Assembly: GCF_034661175.1 (NCBI RefSeq)
Contig: NZ_CP141058.1
Coordinates: 3,162,001-3,226,000 of the forward strand
Direction: 5' to 3'
DNA: 64,000 nt
From: Nocardioides renjunii
Lineage (GTDB): Bacteria; Actinomycetota; Actinomycetes; Propionibacteriales; Nocardioidaceae
Below are positions 1 to 7,517 of this stretch, one piece after another; the first letter of the stretch is position 1; every line of letters starts with the position of its first letter. The position numbers were made by a program, and so were the translations under genes. Below the pieces are notes generated by a model. It saw only the letters and a program-made list of their open reading frames with translations. It did no database searches and was not told the origin of the DNA.

Positions 1-715
1 GCGGCTGGTGGTGCGCTCGACCGCCCTCGAGGCGCGGATCCGCTCCCGCCTGCCCGCGCTGCTGGAGGCGGTGCCCGCGCTGCGGGTGGTGACGATCAAC
101 GTGCAGCCCGAGCACAAGGCGGTGCTCGAGGGCGAGCGGGAGGTCGTCCTCACCGGGAAGGCGACGCTGCCGATGCGGCTGTCCACGGGAGTGACGCTGC
201 GGCTCGGACCGCGCTCCTTCTTCCAGACCAACACCCCGGTCGCCGAGGCGCTCTACGAGCAGGCGCGCGCATGGGTGGACGGACTGCCGGGCGTGCGCGC
301 GGTGTGGGACCTCTACTGCGGTGTCGGCGGCTTCGCGCTGCACCTGGCATCGCCGGGTCGTGAGGTGCTCGGCGTCGAGGTGTCGGCCGACGCCGTCGCC
401 GCCGCCACCGCGACGGCGGCCGAGCTGGACGTGGCCGCCGAGTTCGTCGCCGCCGACGCGACGGCGTACGCGCTGGCCTCGCGCGCCTCCCCCGACCTCG
501 TGGTCGTCAACCCGCCGCGGCGGGGCATCGGCACCGACCTGGCCGGCTGGCTCGAGGGCTCGGCGACGCGCCACGTCGTCTACTCGTCGTGCAACGCCGA
601 GTCGCTCGCCCGCGACCTGGCGGCCATGCCCTCGCTGCGCCCGGTCGAGGCGCGGGTGCTCGACATGTTCCCGCACACCGGCCACTACGAGGTGCTCGTG
701 CTGCTGGAGCGCTGA
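1..715 (+). CDS. RlmC/RumB-like 23S rRNA (uracil-5-)-methyltransferase, 5' end outside window
   Basis: Only the C-terminal part is present; the frame is open to the window's left edge, so the true start lies upstream. Counting from the GTG at position 8, residues 101-108 (DLYCGVGG) form the SAM-binding motif I, NPPRRG at 168-173 is motif IV, and SSCN at about 193-196 carries the catalytic cysteine that attacks uracil C6. The tail DMFPHTGHYEVLVLL is the usual end of the TrmA/RumA/RumB family. These enzymes make 5-methyluridine in rRNA or tRNA. The absence of a visible TRAM domain cannot be judged because the N-terminus is missing. The next gene converges on it across an 18 bp gap. Confidence 0.85.
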   Translation, partial: RLVVRSTALEARIRSRLPALLEAVPALRVVTINVQPEHKAVLEGEREVVLTGKATLPMRLSTGVTLRLGPRSFFQTNTPVAEALYEQARAWVDGLPGVRAVWDLYCGVGGFALHLASPGREVLGVEVSADAVAAATATAAELDVAAEFVAADATAYALASRASPDLVVVNPPRRGIGTDLAGWLEGSATRHVVYSSCNAESLARDLAAMPSLRPVEARVLDMFPHTGHYEVLVLLER

Positions 716-733
716 CGCGCCGGGTCTTGCGCC

Positions 734-1525
734 TCAGATCTCGCGCCACCCGGTGGCCGTGTCGTGCCCGTGCGCGGCCATCAGGCTGAGGCCGCCGTCG
801 ACGGTGTAGGAGGACCCGGTGACGTACGCCGACCGCGGCGAGGCGAGGAAGCCGATGACCGAGGCCACCTCGGCGACGTGCCCCGGGCGTCCGACCGGGT
901 TGCCCGGCCGCTCCTGGTGGTAGGCCTCGGACTCGTCCTGGCCGGTCATCGGGGTCGAGATCTCGCCCGGCGCCACTGCGTTGACGGTGATGCCGTGCTC
1001 GGCGAGCTCCAGGGCCAGCACCTTGGTGAACATGCCCAGCCCGGCCTTGGCGGAGCAGTAGGCGGCGGCACCCAGTCGCGGCAGGTGCTCGTGCACGCTG
1101 GTGACGTTGATGATCCGGCCGCCGTCGCCCTGCTGCACCATCCGTCGGGCCGCGTGCTGCGAGCAGAGGAAGGGTCCGTCGAGGTCGGTGGCCAGGACCC
1201 GGCGCCAGGTGTCGAGGTCCAGGTCGAGCACCCGGTCGGAGTGGCCGGTCCCGGCGACGTTGACCAGCACGCCGAGGCCGCCCAGCTGGCCGGCCAGCCG
1301 GTCGACGACCGCGCCGGCGTCCGGGGAGGAGGCGTCGAACGGCTCGACGAAGCTGCGCTGCCCGCGCCGCTCGACCTCCACGGCGGTCCTTCGGATGCCC
1401 TCCTCGTCGCTGTGGAAGGTCAGTCCGACGTCGAAGCCCTCGCTCGCCAGCAGGGTCGCCGTCGCCTGGCCGATGCCCGAGTCGCTGCCGGTGACGATGG
1501 CCAGCCGGGGGTGGTGGTTGCTCAT
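734..1525 (-). CDS. SDR family oxidoreductase
   Basis: A 263-residue classical short-chain dehydrogenase/reductase. The cofactor motif TGSDSGIG is at residues 12-19, NVAG at 89-92, and the catalytic triad is Ser143, Tyr156 and Lys160 (YCSAK). The C-terminal YVTGSSYTVDGG segment is typical of 3-oxoacyl-ACP-reductase or glucose-dehydrogenase-like members. The open frame extends a further 110 codons upstream, but that part is low-complexity and has no family similarity, so the ATG at 1525 is chosen. The substrate cannot be assigned. It ends 18 bp from the converging methyltransferase gene. Confidence 0.88.
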   Translation of the reverse strand: MSNHHPRLAIVTGSDSGIGQATATLLASEGFDVGLTFHSDEEGIRRTAVEVERRGQRSFVEPFDASSPDAGAVVDRLAGQLGGLGVLVNVAGTGHSDRVLDLDLDTWRRVLATDLDGPFLCSQHAARRMVQQGDGGRIINVTSVHEHLPRLGAAAYCSAKAGLGMFTKVLALELAEHGITVNAVAPGEISTPMTGQDESEAYHQERPGNPVGRPGHVAEVASVIGFLASPRSAYVTGSSYTVDGGLSLMAAHGHDTATGWREI

Positions 1526-1896
1526 GCCGGTGGCGTACCCGCTGGGCGCGGGCGCATGCGGACGTCGTGCGCCCGTCAGCCCCGCACCGGCACCCGAGGA
1601 CGTGCTCGGCACCCTGGCGGCCGGCGGGCCCGCTGTGACGCGACGCACGGAATCCGGTGCCGGGGGGTCAGGTTGTGCCTGACGTGCGAGCCGCCACGAC
1701 CACACCGACGAGCGTCGGAGACCTCCTGACGCAGCGTCGCGCCGTCGACCTCGCCCGCACCCAGAGCGCGCTCTGTCGCCTCCGACGCATCGCCTGATCC
1801 CTCGGTCCGTCCCGGGTCCTCCCCGGTCTCCCCGATCCGCTTGCGTCCCCGGCACCCGCTCGTCGCGGTGCCGTTGCGAAAGGTTATCTTTCCAGT
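1526..1896. other. Intergenic region between divergent SDR and symporter genes
   Basis: No gene is supported here, although an open frame from the SDR runs into it. A small hairpin (GTCAGG, 5-nt loop, CCTGAC) lies at 1667-1683. The last 30 bp are clearly richer in A+T than the surroundings and hold the symporter promoter. Confidence 0.5.
1878..1892 (+). promoter_or_regulatory. Dyad overlapping a -10 box of the symporter gene
   Basis: GAAAG (1878-1882), a 5-nt spacer and CTTTC (1888-1892) form a perfect inverted repeat. It covers TATCTT at 1885-1890, a TANNNT -10 box ending 7 nt before the ATG at 1897. No Shine-Dalgarno sequence is present. The layout suggests a leaderless transcript with an operator-like dyad on its -10; the binding protein is unknown. 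Confidence 0.45.
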
Positions 1897-3288
1897 ATGA
1901 ATACTTTTGTTAAGGAGCAGGCGAAGCACACCCGCTTCAAGCTCCCCTCGTTCGGCGTGCAGGTCCTGATCGGACTCGTGCTCGGCGTGGTCCTCGGCCT
2001 GGTCGCCCGCAGCATGGGCGCCGACGGCGTCGACGCGACCACGGGCGAGGTCGACCCCAACTGGCTCACGGAGACCCTGAGCACCGTCGGCGGCACGTTC
2101 GTCACGCTGCTGCGCGCGGTCGTCCCGCCGCTGGTGTTCCTCGCGATCGTCGCCTCCATCGCCAACCTGCGCGACGTCACCGGTGCCGCCCGGCTGGCAT
2201 GGAAGACCCTCGCCTGGTTCGCCATCACGGCCCTGATCGCGGTGTCCATCGGCATCACGCTCGGCCTGGTCCTGCAGCCCGGCGACCACACCAGCGTGAC
2301 CTCCGACGGGGCCACCGCGCCCGGCACGACGGGCTCGTGGCTGGACTTCCTCACGGGTCTCGTCCCGGCCAACGTGCTCGGCCTCGAGGGCTCCGCCGCC
2401 GAGGACGGCAGCGTGTCGATGTCCTTCAACGTGCTGCAGATCCTCGTCGTCGCGATCGCCATCGGCATCGCCACGCTCAAGGTCGGCGAGGCTGCCGAGC
2501 CGTTCCTCGGCTTCGTCCGCTCGGCGCTCGCCGTCGTGCAGAAGGTACTGTGGTGGATCATCCTGCTGGCCCCGATCGCCACGATCGGCCTGCTCGGCAA
2601 CGCCGTGGCCAGCTACGGCTGGGACGCGCTCGGCTCGCTCGGCACCTTCACGATCGCCATCTACGCCGGCCTGCTGATCGTCCTCCTGGGCGTCTACCCC
2701 GCTCTGCTCCGCCTCAACGGCCTCTCGGTGAAGCAGTTCTTTTCCGGCGCCTGGCCCGCGATCTCGCTGGCCTTCGTGTCCCGCTCGTCGGTCGGCACCA
2801 TGCCGGTCACCGAGTCCGTGACCGAGCGCAACCTCGGCGTCCCGCGCGCGTACGCCTCCTTCGCGGTGCCCCTCGGCGCCACCACCAAGATGGACGGCTG
2901 CGCCTCGATCTACCCCGCGATCTCGGCGATCTTCGTCGCGCAGTTCTTCGGCCTGGACCTGTCGGTCACCGACTACCTGCTGATCGCGTTCGTCTCGGTC
3001 ATCGGCTCGGCGGCCACGGCCGGCGTCACCGGCGCGACCGTGATGCTGACGCTGACCCTGTCGACGCTGGGCCTGCCGCTCGAGGGCGTCGGCCTCCTGC
3101 TCGCGATCGACCCGATCCTCGACATGGGCCGCACCGCCGTCAACGTCGCCGGCCAGGCGCTCGTGCCGACCATCGTGGCCAAGCGCGAGGGCATCATCGA
3201 CCAGGAGGTGTACGACGCCCCGCGCGCCCGCACGGCCTGGCGCGAGGAGACCACCGTCGACCCCGACCCGGTGCCCGTCTCGGCCTGA
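1897..3288 (+). CDS. Dicarboxylate/amino acid:cation symporter (DAACS/SLC1 family)
   Basis: A 463-residue secondary transporter with the hydrophobicity pattern and re-entrant hairpins of the GltP/DctA/TcyP family, expected to import glutamate, aspartate, C4-dicarboxylates or cystine with Na+ or H+. The HP1 segment SRSSVGTMP is at about 295-303, the TM7 motif at 331-334 reads KMDG instead of the usual NMDG, and TM8 (DMGRTAVNVAGQ, 409-420) has Gln where Na+-coupled members have a final Asp. The DMGRT spelling is reminiscent of the TcyP branch, so the substrate should not be called glutamate by default. The gene starts with AT-rich codons and appears leaderless. A long palindrome follows the stop codon. 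Confidence 0.88.
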   Translation: MNTFVKEQAKHTRFKLPSFGVQVLIGLVLGVVLGLVARSMGADGVDATTGEVDPNWLTETLSTVGGTFVTLLRAVVPPLVFLAIVASIANLRDVTGAARLAWKTLAWFAITALIAVSIGITLGLVLQPGDHTSVTSDGATAPGTTGSWLDFLTGLVPANVLGLEGSAAEDGSVSMSFNVLQILVVAIAIGIATLKVGEAAEPFLGFVRSALAVVQKVLWWIILLAPIATIGLLGNAVASYGWDALGSLGTFTIAIYAGLLIVLLGVYPALLRLNGLSVKQFFSGAWPAISLAFVSRSSVGTMPVTESVTERNLGVPRAYASFAVPLGATTKMDGCASIYPAISAIFVAQFFGLDLSVTDYLLIAFVSVIGSAATAGVTGATVMLTLTLSTLGLPLEGVGLLLAIDPILDMGRTAVNVAGQALVPTIVAKREGIIDQEVYDAPRARTAWREETTVDPDPVPVSA

Positions 3289-3300
3289 GGTCGGACGCAG

Positions 3301-3346
3301 GACGTGTGACGATCCGGTTGCCCCGGCGACCGGATCGTCACACGTC
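3301..3346. terminator. Perfect 18-bp palindrome between convergent genes
   Basis: The arm at 3301-3318 (GACGTGTGACGATCCGGT) is exactly complementary to 3329-3346, with a 10-nt G/C loop. It separates the symporter from the hydrolase, whose stop codon (3338-3340) lies in the right arm. It can act as a terminator in either direction. There is no T-tract, as is common in actinobacteria. Other long palindromes of this style occur in the window. Confidence 0.7.
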
Positions 3347-4045
3347 CTCGGCGAAGCCCAGCACCGCCTCGGCGAAGGCCTCCGGCTGGTCGAGGTTCGC
3401 CAGGTGCGAGGCCGCCGGGACCGTGGCCACCCGGGCGTCCGGCAGCACGCGCAGGACGCTGCGGACCCCCAGCCGGAACTGGTCCCACCGCCCGTTGAGC
3501 ACCAGCACCGGGCACGCCAGCCCCCGCAGCATCGCTGGGCGGCACTCGTCCATGACGGCACGCCATGCGGCCGGGGTCGGCGTGAAGTAGTAGCCGTCGG
3601 CGATCACCGGCTCGATGAGCTCTGCAGGATAGAGCCGGCGCAGGACGCGGTTGTTGACCCGCGTCATCCGCTCCGGGCCGATCCGCTCCGTGAGCGCCGC
3701 GACGCCGCGGTAGACCGCAGCACCCGGGCCCGTGGGCGTCGCGCTGCACCCGGCGAGCACCAGGCCGTCGAGTCGAGGGCCGCGCTCGGCGGCGTACGCC
3801 ATGGCGACGAAGCCGCCTAGGGAGTGCCCGACGAGGACGACCGGCGCACCCGCCGGCGCTGCGTCGACCGCCTCGTCGATCACCTCGACGCACCGCGCGA
3901 GCGTGAACGCCTCGTCGACCAGGCGGCCGTGGCCGGGCAGGTCGACCAGGCCCACGGTCGCCCTGCCCGCGAGGAGCGGGAGCTGCGGGAGCCACTGCGA
4001 GCTGGCGAGGCGGGAGCCGTGGACGAGGACCAGGTGCGGACGCAC
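3338..4045 (-). CDS. Alpha/beta-fold hydrolase
   Basis: A 235-residue hydrolase. The oxyanion-hole segment LVLVHG follows the N-terminus, the nucleophile elbow GHSLGG supplies the catalytic Ser, NGRWDQ carries the likely acid and SHLANLDQPE the catalytic His near the C-terminus. The GTG at 4045 (MRPHLVLVHG) is chosen because the family fold begins there; the longer open frame runs back through the tRNA gene. This size and architecture fit esterase or haloalkane-dehalogenase-like monofunctional hydrolases; the substrate is not predictable. Confidence 0.85.
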   Translation of the reverse strand: MRPHLVLVHGSRLASSQWLPQLPLLAGRATVGLVDLPGHGRLVDEAFTLARCVEVIDEAVDAAPAGAPVVLVGHSLGGFVAMAYAAERGPRLDGLVLAGCSATPTGPGAAVYRGVAALTERIGPERMTRVNNRVLRRLYPAELIEPVIADGYYFTPTPAAWRAVMDECRPAMLRGLACPVLVLNGRWDQFRLGVRSVLRVLPDARVATVPAASHLANLDQPEAFAEAVLGFAEDV

Positions 4046-4102
4046 GGGTCGAGGATGCCACCTCCCGACGCCTCCGCGGCGGCTGGGATACTGACGCCGC
4101 CA

Positions 4103-4179
4103 GCCCCCGTAGCTCAGCTGGATAGAGCGGCGGCCTTCTAATCCGCGGGTCACAGGTTCGAATCCTGTCGGGGGCGCCA
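4103..4179 (+). tRNA. tRNA-Arg (UCU)
   Basis: A complete cloverleaf: acceptor GCCCCCG/CGGGGGC, D arm GCTC/GAGC, anticodon loop CTTCTAA with anticodon TCT, T loop TTCGAAT and discriminator G. CCA is encoded (4177-4179). The last pair of the anticodon stem (C31-U39) is mismatched, as tolerated in other tRNA-Arg(UCU). It reads AGA/AGG. Confidence 0.96.
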
Positions 4180-4214
4180 TGCTGACCTGTGCACGACCTT
4201 GCGCAAAACGGGGA

Positions 4215-4240
4215 CTGGTCCAGACCAGATGACCTAGCGT
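4215..4240 (+). promoter_or_regulatory. Promoter with upstream dyad for the small secreted protein
   Basis: CTGGTC-CA-GACCAG (4215-4228) is a perfect 6-bp dyad just upstream of TAGCGT (4235-4240), a TANNNT -10 box. Transcription from about 4247 would give a leader of roughly 95 nt before the ATG at 4341. The dyad sits where a repressor could block the -35 region. Confidence 0.35.
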
Positions 4241-4340
4241 GGGCGAGCCGGAACCGGACGCACCGCTCCTCGACGAGTCGTCGCCGCCACGGCCTGATAC
4301 CGCGCCACCAGGCCGGTGCCCCCGACAGGAGAAGAAGCAC

Positions 4341-4658
4341 ATGAAGCGCATCGCATGTTCCACCGCAGCCCTGGCCCTGGCAGCCGTCGCCCTGGTCGGC
4401 ACCGCCGGCCCCAGCGCTGCCTCCGCCCAGCACTGCGACGACCGCACCAGCGCGGACAAGGTGGAGCTCGACCACCAGACCACCAGCGTCTACGTCGGTG
4501 CCCACGCGACGGTCTGCTACAAGGCCGGGACGCGTGTCATGACGACGACCGTCGGTGAGGACGGGATCCTCACGTCGACGCTCCTCAACGGCAAGGGCGC
4601 CCCGAAGGGGATCAGCTACTACGTCGTCGTGCCTGACTTCCCGACGTCCCCCGAGTGA
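4341..4658 (+). CDS. Small secreted protein of unknown function
   Basis: A 105-residue protein with a clear Sec signal peptide (MKRIACSTAALALAAVALV, then an Ala-rich stretch to ASA-Q) and a mature part of about 75 residues containing two cysteines (Cys in QHCDD and in TVCYK) that could form a disulfide. I do not recognise a family. The start at 4341 is preceded by AGGAGAAG at good spacing; the longer upstream frame has no similarity. It lies alone between tRNA-Arg and a 3' tRNA-like fragment, so it may be cargo of a decayed integration. Confidence 0.65.
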   Translation: MKRIACSTAALALAAVALVGTAGPSAASAQHCDDRTSADKVELDHQTTSVYVGAHATVCYKAGTRVMTTTVGEDGILTSTLLNGKGAPKGISYYVVVPDFPTSPE

Positions 4659-4735
4659 GTCTCCGGGTCGGCCCGGCTCTCAGGAGTCGGGCCGTCCACG
4701 GCTTGTGAGCCCTGACGAGCCGGCCTCGAGCGCAC

Positions 4736-4777
4736 GTCTCGTCCGCGGTCACGGGTTCGGATCCCGTCGGGGCGTCA
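4736..4777 (+). pseudogene. 3' half of a tRNA gene (tRNA-Arg-like fragment)
   Basis: About 42 nt align with the second half of the tRNA-Arg at 4103 (3' anticodon stem, variable loop, T arm, 3' acceptor), in the same orientation and with two single-base gaps. The T stem reads ACGGG/CCCGT instead of ACAGG/CCTGT, so both sides changed together and pairing was kept; it is therefore not a recent copy. There is no matching 5' half. The fragment overlaps the last codons of the SGNH hydrolase gene. A lone 3' tRNA end is the usual mark of an integrative-element attachment site. Confidence 0.55.
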
Positions 4778-6061
4778 CGCCCCCCGCGGGACGAGCTGGG
4801 ACCGGACGCGGACCTTGGCCCACGACGACGCGCCGCCGCGGCCCATCGCCCGGACCTTGCAGACGGTGGCGGTGCCGCGGACGACGGCCGCGGTCGTGGT
4901 GACGACGGCCGTCCTGCGGCCGCACCGGGCGACGTACTGCTCGGCTCCGGCGACCGACCGCCAGCTGACCCGGATGGTGCGACCGTGGCGGATCGCCCTG
5001 ACCTTGCGCGGGGCGGCCGGAGCGGCCGGCACAGCGGCCGGCACAGCGGCCGGCACGGGCTCGGGGGTGCCCGTCGTGGCAGGCGCCGGGGTGGGCGCGG
5101 GCGCCGGCGGTGTGGTCGGCGGCATCGGGCCGGGTGCGGGGACCGGCGTCGGGGCGGGCGTCGGGCTGGGGGTCGGCTCGGGCTCCGTCGTGGGCGTCGG
5201 CTCGGGCTCCGGCTCGGGCTCCGGCTCGGGCTCGGGCGTCGGCTCCGGCTCCGGCTCCGGCTCGGGCGTCGTTCCGGCCAGCACGGCGTCGGCGATCCGG
5301 CGGGCCAGGAGCGCGTGTCCGGTGTCCGAGGGGTGCAGACCGTCGGCGTCGTGGATCAGGTCGCGGGGGTCCGCGCCGTGGTGGTCGGCCGACTCGTACT
5401 CCTCGGAGACGTCGACCACGGCCACGTTGTCCCGGGCCGCGGCGACCCGGTCCAGGGCCTCGCCGTAGGTCCGCCACGTCGCGGCGGTGACGTCCGGGCG
5501 TCGGTAGGTGTGGACGAGCAGGTGGCTCGTGGGCCGGCTGGTGGAGGCGTCGAGGCGGTCGATCTTCTCGCCGATGTTGGTCTCGTACTCGTCGACGGGC
5601 ACGGCGAACGGCTCGTAGGTCACCGAGTCGTTGGACCCGACCATGTGGACGACGAGCGACGGGCGCTCCCACAGGATCCAGGGCCGGTTGACGTCGCCGA
5701 CGTAGTTCTCGCTGGTGGAGCCACCGGGCGCCGAGACGTAGCCGTGCACGCCGGGCGAGGTGTTCCTGGCGGGATAGGAGCCGGCGACGTGGGTGACGGG
5801 CTCCGGGTCGCCGCGCAGCTCGGCGATCACGAGGTCGGTGTAGCGCTTGTCCGGCGTGCTGGCCCCGACGCCGTACGTGGTCGATGAGCCCAGCCAGACG
5901 ACGTTCGCCTGTGCGGTCCCGGCCGAGTCGTACGCGGCGTGCCACGCGGCGAGGGGGTCGGCAAGGGGGTCTGGGAGGGGGTCGGCGACGGACTGCGCGC
6001 CGGCGGGCGCGGGAACGACGGCCACCAACGCGGCAGCGACGAGCGTGACCAGCTTGTTCAT
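4775..6061 (-). CDS. Secreted SGNH/GDSL hydrolase with Pro-Glu linker and Fn3-like C-terminus
   Basis: A 428-residue secreted protein. The signal peptide (residues 1-22) ends at AGAQ. The SGNH domain shows block I GSSTTYG (nucleophile Ser60), a GSNDS block III and GLHPSDTGH block V with the catalytic Asp and His. It is followed by about 25 residues of Glu-Pro/Thr-Pro repeats, a Pro/Ala-rich stretch, and a C-terminal beta-rich segment (APRKVRAIRHGRTIRVSW onwards) resembling a fibronectin type III module with two Cys. Such enzymes deacylate cell-wall or plant polysaccharides or act as lipases. The ATG at 6061 is chosen because the signal peptide starts there. Confidence 0.85.
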   Translation of the reverse strand: MNKLVTLVAAALVAVVPAPAGAQSVADPLPDPLADPLAAWHAAYDSAGTAQANVVWLGSSTTYGVGASTPDKRYTDLVIAELRGDPEPVTHVAGSYPARNTSPGVHGYVSAPGGSTSENYVGDVNRPWILWERPSLVVHMVGSNDSVTYEPFAVPVDEYETNIGEKIDRLDASTSRPTSHLLVHTYRRPDVTAATWRTYGEALDRVAAARDNVAVVDVSEEYESADHHGADPRDLIHDADGLHPSDTGHALLARRIADAVLAGTTPEPEPEPEPTPEPEPEPEPEPEPTPTTEPEPTPSPTPAPTPVPAPGPMPPTTPPAPAPTPAPATTGTPEPVPAAVPAAVPAAPAAPRKVRAIRHGRTIRVSWRSVAGAEQYVARCGRRTAVVTTTAAVVRGTATVCKVRAMGRGGASSWAKVRVRSQLVPRGA

Positions 6062-6457
6062 GTTCCCCCGAAGACGTCGTACCGATCGTAGGTGGTGGAC
6101 GGCCGCGCCGGGCACCTTCCCGGGAACCCGCGACCCCAGCGCCACGCCCGCTCCCCGGTGCGCCGACACGCCCGCCAGCCTCCCCGACCGGGACGCCCGG
6201 TCACGTCAGGATGTGGCCAGGCCCCGCCACGTATGAGGTAGCGGGGCCGAATGCTTCCCGGACCCGGCCCACCGGTCGACGGCACGCAGAGCAGCGGCAC
6301 GATCCCGGAGGATCGTGCCGCTGTCACTGCGTTGGTAGGGCCTCACCACGAGTCCTGGGGGGATCCGTCCAAGGGCGGGAGCTCGATGAACGGGTGTGGT
6401 GAGGGCCCCGCGGAACGCGGCCGCTCACCACCCTCAGCGGCGGCACCCACGCAGGTG
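6062..6457. other. Intergenic region with two hairpins
   Basis: No gene is supported. GGCCCCGC (6220-6227) pairs with GCGGGGCC (6241-6248), and a stronger hairpin lies at 6292-6323. Both sit downstream of add on the minus strand. Confidence 0.5.
6292..6323. terminator. 14-bp perfect hairpin, probable terminator
   Basis: CAGCGGCACGATCC (6292-6305), loop CGGA and its exact complement (6310-6323). It lies about 135 bp beyond the add stop codon on the minus strand and before the SGNH hydrolase gene, which fits termination of add. Confidence 0.55.
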
Positions 6458-7492
6458 TTACGGGTTGGGAGAAAAAAGTTCCCGGCGCAGGTGGTCGTCG
6501 ATCTCCCCCGTGATCCGGGCCTTCACGTCCGCGGGGGCGAACGACGCGTCGACCGCCGCGCGCGCCAGCGCCGCGACGCCCGACTCGTCGAGGTCGAGCA
6601 GCCCGGCCGCGACCTCGTAGTCGTGGTTGAGCGTGGTGGCGAACATCGGCGGGTCGTCGGAGTTGATGGTCACGGTGACGCCCGCGTCGACGAACGAGCG
6701 CAACGGGTGGTCCTCGATCCGGTCCACCGCCCGCGTGGCGACGTTGGAGGTCGGGCACACCTCGAGCACGATCCCCGAGCCCGCCAGGTGGGCGAGCAGC
6801 TCGGGGTCCTGGGCGGCCGAGCAGCCGTGCCCGATGCGCTCGGCGCCGAGCAGGCGTACGGACTCCCAGATCGTCTCCGGCCCCGTGGTCTCGCCGGCGT
6901 GCGGCACCGAGTGCAGGCCGGCTGCGCGAGCCCGCTCGAAGTGCTCCCGGAACTGCGCTCGCGGTACGCCGATCTCCGGCCCGCCGAGGCCGAAGCCCAC
7001 GAGAGCGTCGGTGCGGTGCTCGAGGGCGTACTCGAGGGTGGCGTCGGCGGCCGGGATGCCGAGCTCGCCGGGGATGTCGTAGATCCAGCGCAGCACCAGA
7101 CCGAAGTCGCGCTCGGCCGCGACGCGCGCGTCCTCGATCGCCTCGGTGTAGGCGTCGATGGGGATGCCGCGCAGCACGGACGTGTACGGCGTGCAGGTCA
7201 GCTCGGCGTAGCGCAGCTGCTGGCCCTCGGCCATCTCGCGCGCGACCTCGTAGGTCAGCGTCCGCACGTCCTCGGGGGTACGGACCAGGTCGACGACGGC
7301 GAGGTAGACCTCGATGAAGTGCGCGAAGTCGCGGAAGGTGAAGAACCGCTCGAGCCCCTCCAGGTCGGAGGGCACACCCGCCTCGGGGTGGCGCGCCGCG
7401 AGCTCGGAGACGATCCGCGGCGACGCCGACCCGACGTGGTGGACGTGGAGCTCGGCCTTCGGGAGGCCGGTGATGAAGTCGTGGAGGCTCAC
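6458..7492 (-). CDS. add: Adenosine deaminase
   Basis: A 344-residue zinc hydrolase of purine salvage that converts (deoxy)adenosine to (deoxy)inosine. Visible motifs in order: metal-binding KAELHVHHVGS near the N-terminus (the common form is HLHLEG), HAGET with the catalytic Glu at about residue 208, ERIGHG, CPTSN and SDDPPMF with the metal-binding Asp near 290. Length matches the family. The start is a GTG at 7492, 34 bp beyond the neighbouring DsbA-like gene on the same strand, so the two could be cotranscribed. The HHVG variant is one I associate with actinobacterial enzymes. Confidence 0.92.
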   Translation of the reverse strand: MSLHDFITGLPKAELHVHHVGSASPRIVSELAARHPEAGVPSDLEGLERFFTFRDFAHFIEVYLAVVDLVRTPEDVRTLTYEVAREMAEGQQLRYAELTCTPYTSVLRGIPIDAYTEAIEDARVAAERDFGLVLRWIYDIPGELGIPAADATLEYALEHRTDALVGFGLGGPEIGVPRAQFREHFERARAAGLHSVPHAGETTGPETIWESVRLLGAERIGHGCSAAQDPELLAHLAGSGIVLEVCPTSNVATRAVDRIEDHPLRSFVDAGVTVTINSDDPPMFATTLNHDYEVAAGLLDLDESGVAALARAAVDASFAPADVKARITGEIDDHLRRELFSPNP

Positions 7493-7517
7493 GACCGGCA
7501 GTGTCCCAGCAGCCGGG

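Noticed and set aside
764-1729. Long plus-strand open frame opposite the SDR gene
   Set aside because: Pure shadow frame of a well-defined SDR gene; its translation is Gly/Val/Asp-rich without motifs.
1576-3561. Minus-strand 661-codon open frame across the symporter gene
   Set aside because: Highly charged Arg/Asp/Glu low-complexity translation, typical antisense shadow in high-GC DNA; the symporter on the plus strand has clear family motifs.
4662-4740. Full second tRNA before the fragment at 4736
   Set aside because: No complementary 5' acceptor, D arm or anticodon stem is present upstream; only the 3' half can be aligned.
5180-5280. Repetitive GGCTCGGGCTCC tract considered as a repeat array
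   Set aside because: It encodes the Glu-Pro/Thr-Pro linker of the SGNH hydrolase and is explained by that protein.
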